From NCBI GenBank assembly GCA_043392685.1, contig JBHZGM010000015.1: 64,000 nucleotides of DNA; one strand, 5' to 3'. The stretch comes from Metapseudomonas sp043392685. Lineage in GTDB: Bacteria; Pseudomonadota; Gammaproteobacteria; Pseudomonadales; Pseudomonadaceae. This document shows positions 59,146 through 64,000 of this stretch, one piece after another. The notes under the pieces were generated by a model. The model was not told the DNA's origin. It was given only the letters and a program-made list of their open reading frames with translations, and made no database searches. The translations under genes and the position numbers were made by a program. Each line of letters starts with the position of its first letter. Position 1 is the stretch's first letter.

Positions 59146-60579
59146 CTACAGGCCGACCTCCTGGCAGAGCTGCCTGGCCAGCATGCCGAGGGTCATGATG
59201 GCCCGCTCGGCCTCGCGGTTCCACGGAATACCGCAGTTCAGCCGCACGCAGTGGTTGAACTGCTCGGTGTTACTGAAGATCAGCCCCGGCGCGATGCTGA
59301 TGCCCTGCTGCAGGGCGCGCACGTGCAGGTCCTTGGTGTTCACCTTGGCCGGCAGGCTGATCCAGAGGATGAAGCCGCCGTTGGGACGGGTGATCTGGGT
59401 GCCTTCGGGGAAGTACTGCTGCACGCCCAGCTGGAATGCGGTGAGGTTCTTCCGGTACTCCTGGCGGATGTAGCGCAGGTGCCGGTCATAGCCGCCATTC
59501 TCAAGGTAGGCCGCCACGCCCATCTGGGTGACGCTGCACGCCGAGTGAGTGCTGAAGGTCTGCAGGCGCTGGATTTCCGCCTGGTACTTGCCGGCGATCA
59601 TCCAGCCGATGCGGACACCGGGGGACAGGGTCTTGGAAAAGCTGGAGCAGTAGATCACCCGGTCATCGAGATCGTAGGCCTTGAGCGCCTTGGATGGCCC
59701 CTGGTCGAACATCAGTTCACCGTAGATATCGTCTTCGACGATCTGGATGTCGAAGTCCGAGGACAGGCGCAGCAACTGCTTCTGGCGCTCCTCGGGGATG
59801 GTGCCACCCAGGGGATTGCTCAGCCGCGCGGTCAGCACCAGAGCCTTGATCGGCCACTGGTTGGCGGCCAGTTGCAGCGCCTCCAGGCTGATGCCGGTGG
59901 TGGGGTCGCTGGGAATCTCGATCACCTTCAGGCCGAGCAGATCGGCCAGCTGCAGCAGGCCGTAATAGGTCGGCGACTCGGTGGCGATCAGATCACCGGG
60001 ACGGGTCAGCACCCGCAGGCTCATCTGCAGCGCGTCCACGCAACCGTGGGTGATCACCACTTCACTCGGGTCGACCACCACGCCGGCATCGCGCATGCGG
60101 ATCGCCACCTGGCGCCGCAGCGGCTCGAAGCCGGGGCTGAACATGTAGCTGAAGGCACGCGGGCTGTGGAAACGGGTGACCTTGGCCAGTTGCTGGTGCA
60201 GGGTGCGCACCGGCAGGTAGTCGACATGGGGCACCGCCGCGCCCAGGGGGAACGCGCCTTCGCGGCGGGATTCGGCCAGCACCTGCTGGATAATGCTGGC
60301 GCGGGTGACCAGGCCGGGGCGCTCGACGCGGGCGATATCCGGGGTGGATGCGGTCAGGGCCGGCGTCTGGTGCACGTAGAAGCCGGACTGCGGACGGGCG
60401 CGGATCAGGCCCTGGTCTTCCAGGCTGGCATAGGCCTGCAGCACGGTGGCGTGGCTGACATTGAGCTGGGAACTGAGCTTGCGCACCGAGGGTACGCGCT
60501 CGCCGGGCTGGTAGACGCCACGGCGGATGTCATCGGCCAGTTGCTGGGCGATGCGCTGGTAGAGCAACAGATTGGTCAT
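59146..60579 (-). CDS. MocR-type regulator: GntR helix-turn-helix plus aminotransferase domain (477 aa)
   Basis: The N-terminal winged helix shows YQRIAQQLADDIRRGVYQPGERVPSVRKLSSQLNVSHATVLQAYASLEDQGLI (about residues 5-60). The aminotransferase-like domain has the PLP Lys in IYCSSFSKTLSPGVRIGWMI near residue 302 and NPLGGTIPEERQ. MocR proteins use PLP adducts to control amino-acid or vitamin genes. The ATG at 60579 (MTNLLLYQRI) is chosen. It is placed after sbrI as in P. aeruginosa. A palindrome 52-65 bases before the start may be its operator. Confidence 0.9.
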   Translation of the reverse strand: MTNLLLYQRIAQQLADDIRRGVYQPGERVPSVRKLSSQLNVSHATVLQAYASLEDQGLIRARPQSGFYVHQTPALTASTPDIARVERPGLVTRASIIQQVLAESRREGAFPLGAAVPHVDYLPVRTLHQQLAKVTRFHSPRAFSYMFSPGFEPLRRQVAIRMRDAGVVVDPSEVVITHGCVDALQMSLRVLTRPGDLIATESPTYYGLLQLADLLGLKVIEIPSDPTTGISLEALQLAANQWPIKALVLTARLSNPLGGTIPEERQKQLLRLSSDFDIQIVEDDIYGELMFDQGPSKALKAYDLDDRVIYCSSFSKTLSPGVRIGWMIAGKYQAEIQRLQTFSTHSACSVTQMGVAAYLENGGYDRHLRYIRQEYRKNLTAFQLGVQQYFPEGTQITRPNGGFILWISLPAKVNTKDLHVRALQQGISIAPGLIFSNTEQFNHCVRLNCGIPWNREAERAIMTLGMLARQLCQEVGL

Positions 60580-60630
60580 GTAGGCGGCACCTGTATCACT
60601 GGACCGAAACACTATCCGAACACCCTATAA

Positions 60631-60644
60631 CTGCACCGGTACAG
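60631..60644 (-). promoter_or_regulatory. Candidate operator of the MocR gene
   Basis: CTG-C-ACCGGT-A-CAG is a palindrome with one mismatched pair (12 of 14). It lies about 50 bases before the start codon of the MocR gene, next to a TATAAC-like sequence on the plus strand. Autoregulation is usual in this family. Confidence 0.45.
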
Positions 60645-60686
60645 ATCGTGAAATTGTGGGCGTTACAGTGAATTTGTCCAGGCATT

Positions 60687-60719
60687 AAAAAGCCCCGGCG
60701 CCGAACGGCATCCGGGGCT
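60687..60719 (-). terminator. Intrinsic terminator after the OmpA-family gene
   Basis: On the minus strand AGCCCCGG and CCGGGGCT (8-bp stem; the loop contains a further GCCG-TT-CGGC stem) are followed by TTTTAA, 32 bases after the stop. Confidence 0.88.
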
Positions 60720-60750
60720 CTGTGTTCAGGCATCAGCCAGTTTGCAGGCG

Positions 60751-61563
60751 TCAGCGCGCCGGACCGAGCTCGCCCTTTTCGTTGGAGAAGACGATCTCCA
60801 CACGGCGGTTCTGCGCCCTGCCCCGGTTGGAAGCGTTTTCCGCCACCGGGAAGGCTTCGCCGTAGCCCTGGACCTGGATGCGCTTGGCATCGATGCCGAG
60901 GTCGACCAGGGCATCGGCCACCGCTTGCGCGCGTTCGGTGGAAAGCCTGAGATTGTCCGGCTTCTTGCCGCTGCTGTCGGTGTAGCCCTCGATGCGTACG
61001 ACCCGTCGCGGGTTCAGCTGGAGGAACTGCACCAGCTTGAGCACGGTGCGGTTGGCCGAAGCCTTGAGATCGGCACGGCCGGTATCGAACAGCACGTCAC
61101 CCAGGGTCATCACCAGCCCGCGATCGGTTTCGGTGGCAGCCAGAGCGATCATCTGCTCTTCCAGCCACTTGCCCTGCTGCTGAACGCTGAGCATCTTGGC
61201 TTCACGCAGGGCCAGTTGCAGGCGCTCGCGCTCCAGTTGCAGCTTGGCGGCGCGGGCCTGGTTCTGGCTCTGCTCGCTGTGCTGGCTGGCGATTTCGCTG
61301 TAGCGCTGGCTCAGGTAGGCGTAATGGACGACGTCGACATCGTTGCCCCAGTAGCTGGACAGCCGCTCGGCGCGGGCGAGGGATTCACCGGCGCGGATCA
61401 CGTCCTTGGGCGCGGCGCTGAGGACGTTCTGGTCCTCCTTGACCTTCTGGAACATCTGCCGGGCCTGCTCCAGGCTCTGTTCGGTCTGTTGCCGGTTGGC
61501 GCAACCGCCAAGCAGGCCGAGGCCGATCAGCAGGCCGGCGGTCAATGCATGATTCCACTTCAC
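60751..61563 (-). CDS. OmpA-family lipoprotein with DUF4398 region (270 aa, GTG start)
   Basis: The N-terminus ends LLIGLGLLGGC (lipobox), then an alpha-helical DUF4398-like part rich in Ala, Glu, Gln and Arg (residues 22-130), then a peptidoglycan-binding OmpA domain with LGDVLFDTGRADLKASANRTV, RIEGYTDSSGKKPDN and LSTERAQAVADALVDLGI. It is probably anchored in the outer membrane and bound to peptidoglycan. The GTG overlaps the TGA of the DUF4398 gene upstream. Confidence 0.92.
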   Translation of the reverse strand: MKWNHALTAGLLIGLGLLGGCANRQQTEQSLEQARQMFQKVKEDQNVLSAAPKDVIRAGESLARAERLSSYWGNDVDVVHYAYLSQRYSEIASQHSEQSQNQARAAKLQLERERLQLALREAKMLSVQQQGKWLEEQMIALAATETDRGLVMTLGDVLFDTGRADLKASANRTVLKLVQFLQLNPRRVVRIEGYTDSSGKKPDNLRLSTERAQAVADALVDLGIDAKRIQVQGYGEAFPVAENASNRGRAQNRRVEIVFSNEKGELGPAR

Positions 61564-61916
61564 TGCACGTCCCCCAACTGCTTGCGCAAACGATTGATCC
61601 GCGACGTCAGCTCGGCCAGCTGCTCCTGGCTCTTCCTGGTCAGCACCTTGGCCTCGGCCAGGCGCGCGTCCAGTTCGGCTTCCTCGGCGAGGATACGGGC
61701 GCGCTTGTAATCCTGCTCGCCCATGTTCTTCTCGGCCAGGGCAAGCTTGCTCTGGGCAAGCTTCATTTCCTCGATCTGATCGGTGGCACCAACGGCCGTG
61801 GCCTGCTCCACCGCCTTGTGGGTCAGGCGCATCTGTTCGATGGGCGCCGGGTCGTTGGCGCAGCCGGCCAGGGCCAGCACAGCCAGGCCGGCTGCAAACA
61901 GGGGTGTCTTGCTCAC
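61560..61916 (-). CDS. DUF4398 lipoprotein (118 aa, GTG start)
   Basis: Lipobox LAVLALAGC is near residue 19, followed by a helical, Glu/Lys/Ala-rich domain with KLALAEKNMGEQDYKRARILAEEAELDARLAEAKV. This matches the DUF4398 family, whose function is unknown, and the helical part of the OmpA gene next to it. The GTG at 61916 has AGGA about 8 bases upstream. The two genes overlap, so the proteins probably act together in the envelope. Confidence 0.88.
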   Translation of the reverse strand: MSKTPLFAAGLAVLALAGCANDPAPIEQMRLTHKAVEQATAVGATDQIEEMKLAQSKLALAEKNMGEQDYKRARILAEEAELDARLAEAKVLTRKSQEQLAELTSRINRLRKQLGDVQ

Positions 61917-61931
61917 TAGAGGGTTCCTAAA

Positions 61932-62747
61932 TCATTCGGGCGTGGCGACCGGTTGCATCTGCAGTGCCTTCCAGCGTTCCAGGTTGCGCTGCAGCAGGGT
62001 TTCCGGCACTCCGGCGGCGACCAATTCTGTCATTTTTTTCGCCAACTGTCCGCGCAGCCAGGGATCGTTGCAGGCCGAGTTATGGGACAGGGTCAGATAC
62101 AGACCTTCGCTGGAAATCGGCGGTTCCAGGGCGAGCAGATCGTCAGCCATGCCCAGGGTGTCGGCCAGCACCAGGCCGGGGTAGCGCTCGTAGAGCACGT
62201 AGTCGGTGCGCTCCAGCAGAAGCTTCTGGTAGGCCTGGGTCAGGCTGGGGACTTCCTCGAGCTTGAGGTTTTCCCTGGCGAAACGGTCGAAGCCTTCGCC
62301 GAAGCTGTTCTTCACCAGGGTGCCGCCGGTGTGGCTGCGCAGGTCATCCCAACCGCTGTAGGGGAATGCCTTGTCGCGCTTCACCCAGACAACGCTCTGG
62401 GTTTCAAGGAAGGCCGGATGCACGTAGTCCATGGTTTCCAGGCGAGGAAGAGTGAGGAAGGCCCCGGCAATCAGATCGACCCGGCCGGTGCGGACTTCAT
62501 CCTGGGCGCGGGACCAGGGACCGGTGTAGAGGATGTCCACCTTCAGTCCGAGTTCTTTGGCGATCTGCTTGAGCAGGTCGGCGTTGGCGCCTATCAGTTG
62601 CTTGGGGTTCTCCGGGTCGCGCCAGAGGTAGGGCGGGTACTCGGGATTGCCGGTGGCCACCAGGCGCTCGCACTTCCCGGCCGCGTGCCCGAGTCCGGGA
62701 AGCAGGCACAACACGAAGAGAAGCAGTGAGCGGTGGAATCTTGGCAT
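61932..62747 (-). CDS. Periplasmic solute-binding protein, SBP family 3-like (271 aa)
   Basis: A signal peptide (LLLFVLCLLPGLGHA|AGKC) precedes a type 2 periplasmic-binding domain: VATGNPEYPPYLWRDPENPKQLIGANADLLKQIAKELGLKV, RTGRVDLIAGAFLTL, and DYVLYERYPGLVLA. The family serves polar amino-acid ABC transporters, but no permease is adjacent. It lies 15 bases upstream of the DUF4398 lipoprotein gene and may share its transcript. Confidence 0.86.
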   Translation of the reverse strand: MPRFHRSLLLFVLCLLPGLGHAAGKCERLVATGNPEYPPYLWRDPENPKQLIGANADLLKQIAKELGLKVDILYTGPWSRAQDEVRTGRVDLIAGAFLTLPRLETMDYVHPAFLETQSVVWVKRDKAFPYSGWDDLRSHTGGTLVKNSFGEGFDRFARENLKLEEVPSLTQAYQKLLLERTDYVLYERYPGLVLADTLGMADDLLALEPPISSEGLYLTLSHNSACNDPWLRGQLAKKMTELVAAGVPETLLQRNLERWKALQMQPVATPE

Positions 62748-62862
62748 CTGAGGTTTCCCGGACTGGACATTCGATTGGCCGCAGCGTGGGCGGCCTCGCC
62801 TGGAGCGTGCTTCATGCTAGCTTACAGGCAGCTACTAGAACCATTCGTGATAAGGACAGGCC

Positions 62863-63792
62863 ATGAAGAAATTCATCATCGCAGTCGTCATGCTCCTGGC
62901 GGCTGCGGCGGCAATCCTCTACATATCCCCCGCTGCGCTGACGGCCAGCGTGCGTCTGGTGGAGCGCCAGCTCGCCGGCTTGTCGGAGCAACAGGTTGCG
63001 CTGGGCGATCTTAGCATCCATTACTACGAGGGCGGCCCGGCCAAGGGCGAAACCATCGTGATGATTCACGGATTCGGCGCCAACAAGGACAACTGGCTGC
63101 AGTTTGCCCGTCACTTCACCCAGCGCTACCACGTCATCGCCCTGGACCTGCCCGGCTTCGGCGACAGCGACCGTCCCGCCGGCAGCTACGACGTCGGCAC
63201 CCAGGCCGAGCGCCTGGAGTCCTTCATCAAGACCCTGGAACTGGGCAAGGTGCATCTGGTGGGCAACTCCATGGGCGGTCATATCGCCGGCCTCTTCGCG
63301 GCCCGCTACCCGCAGCAGGCACTCAGCCTGGCACTGTTCGACAACAGCGGTGTCACGGCGCCGAACGAGAGCGAGCTGTTCCACCTGATCGAAACCGGCC
63401 AGCCCAATCCGCTGGTGGTGCGCAGCTCCGGAGACTTCCAGCGCATGCTGGATTTCGTCTTCGTCGAACCGCCGTCCCTCCCCGAGTCGGTGAAGTCCTA
63501 CCTGGCCGGGCAATCCATTGCCAACGCGGCCCACTACGATGAAGTCTTCCGCCAGCTTCGCGAGCGCTACATTCCGCTGGAGCCCGAATTGCCGCGAATC
63601 GAGGCCCCTACCCTGCTGCTCTGGGGGGATCGCGACCGGGTGCTGGATGTGTCCAGCATCGAGGTGATGAAGCCGCTGCTGAAGAAGCCCAGCGTGGTAA
63701 TCATGCAGGACTGCGGTCACGCGCCGATGATCGAGCGCCCCGAGGAAACCGCCCGCCACTACCAAGCATTCCTCGACGCAAGCCGTGGCTGA
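62863..63792 (+). CDS. Probable lipase/esterase, membrane-anchored alpha/beta hydrolase (309 aa)
   Basis: Residues 3-25 form a hydrophobic anchor or signal (MKKFIIAVVMLLAAAAAILYI). The hydrolase core has IVMIHGFGANKDNW (oxyanion region near residue 68), VIALDLPGFGDSDRP, nucleophile elbow LVGNSMGGHIAGLFAARYP (Ser near 137), LLLWGDRDRVLDV (acid), and DCGHAPMIERPEE (His near 288). The pattern resembles the P. aeruginosa probable lipase of the LipA-like/haloalkane-type group. ATG follows AGGACAGGCC. It is followed by the window's last stretch, where a mobile element may begin. Confidence 0.9.
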   Translation: MKKFIIAVVMLLAAAAAILYISPAALTASVRLVERQLAGLSEQQVALGDLSIHYYEGGPAKGETIVMIHGFGANKDNWLQFARHFTQRYHVIALDLPGFGDSDRPAGSYDVGTQAERLESFIKTLELGKVHLVGNSMGGHIAGLFAARYPQQALSLALFDNSGVTAPNESELFHLIETGQPNPLVVRSSGDFQRMLDFVFVEPPSLPESVKSYLAGQSIANAAHYDEVFRQLRERYIPLEPELPRIEAPTLLLWGDRDRVLDVSSIEVMKPLLKKPSVVIMQDCGHAPMIERPEETARHYQAFLDASRG

Positions 63793-63869
63793 ATGTACCG
63801 ATTCAGGAGTCGGTCCCGGCTCCGCGGCGAGTTGCCAGTTCGCCTTCATCGAAGCATTCAGGACAATAA
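63793..63869 (+). other. 3' flank of the lipase gene
   Basis: The 77 bases after the lipase stop contain CCGATTCAGGAGTCGG and GGTCCCGGCTCCGCGGC, weak inverted repeats without a T tract, so no convincing terminator is seen. Confidence 0.3.
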
Positions 63870-64000
63870 AAAAGGTTCTTCGCGGAGTCTGGGGGAAGAG
63901 CGAGTTGACAGTCAGGGAAGTGGGTAAATTGGCAGTCGCCAAACGAACCAACCCCCACTCCCTGCTGCCGCCGTGCATCCTATTGATCTTGCTCAATTCT
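63870..64000 (+). mobile_element. Possible left end of an ISL3-type insertion sequence (cut by window edge)
   Basis: AAAAAAGGTTCTTCGCGGAGTCTGGGGGAAGAGC begins here (given in two short parts by position: GGTTCTTCGCGGAGTC at 63872, then TGGGGGAAGAGC). It resembles terminal inverted repeats of ISL3 elements, which start GG(T/C)TCTTCGCGG and lie beside short AT-rich target sites; ATAAAAAA precedes it. An open frame from TTG 63929 to the window end (MAVAKRTNPHSLLPPCIL...) could be the first part of a transposase, but too little is present to say. This is a resemblance, not proof. Confidence 0.3.

Overview
The window is chromosomal DNA of a G+C-rich Pseudomonas, probably from the P. aeruginosa / P. 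citronellolis / P. resinovorans side of the genus. The evidence is the block oprF-sigX-cmpX-crfX-cmaX, the ppsA/ppsR pair, the methylcitrate cluster, the methionine-salvage genes beside aroC and prmB, and a complete atuR-atuABCDEFG acyclic-terpene cluster. From memory, several segments match blocks that lie apart in P. aeruginosa PAO1, so the window looks like a rearranged mosaic of conserved blocks. I see no rRNA, tRNA, CRISPR array or prophage. The only sign of a mobile element is a possible IS left end at the right edge.

Layout. 1-3.3 kb: 3' part of a PP2C phosphatase/Ser-Thr kinase fusion, then a nitrogen-control region (NtrC-like sites, sigma-54 promoter, two ANTAR-type hairpins, terminator) in front of a short NirB-like FAD reductase and cobA. 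3.3-7.4 kb: oprF, sigX, cmpX, crfX, cmaX (envelope and its ECF sigma factor). 7.4-12.9 kb: rraA, a Rieske-like protein with an altered ligand motif, a hydrolase, and divergent ppsA/ppsR. 12.9-19.8 kb: prpR-prpB-prpC-acnD-prpF for propionyl-CoA breakdown, with no prpD. 20.0-23.1 kb: a three-gene envelope operon (retropepsin-like protease, inactive transglutaminase/7TM protein, ATP-grasp ligase). 23.4-26.4 kb: speE, alkA-like and ogt-like repair genes, and a periplasmic histidine phosphatase. 26.5-30.9 kb: aroC-MFS-mtnB-mtnD-mtnC, tightly coupled. 30.9-37.9 kb: hydrolase, membrane protein, prmB, isochorismatase-like, small membrane protein, Smr protein, folE, bacteriohemerythrin and GST. 37.9-45.3 kb: aminotransferase/MarR pair, LysE, BenE, pyrF, DUF2897, CPBP protease and a periplasmic binding protein. 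45.3-55.4 kb: atu cluster. 55.5-59.1 kb: an ECF sigma/anti-sigma operon (sbrI/sbrR-like) led by a VWA lipoprotein. 59.1-64 kb: MocR regulator, OmpA/DUF4398 lipoprotein pair, binding protein, lipase, and the possible IS end.

How genes work together. The atu genes turn citronellyl/geranyl-CoA into products that enter leucine-type degradation, under the TetR repressor AtuR. The prp genes clear propionyl-CoA, with AcnD plus PrpF doing the step done elsewhere by PrpD. PpsR controls PpsA by phosphorylation. SigX sits with OprF and CmpX as an envelope-stress module. The mtn genes recycle methylthioadenosine, a by-product of the SpeE reaction.

The points most worth a second look are: the full nas-type control region left in front of a single reductase domain; the three-gene retropepsin/7TM/ATP-grasp envelope operon; paired operators for AtuR, the MarR protein and PrpR; and the VWA-lipoprotein/ECF operon.
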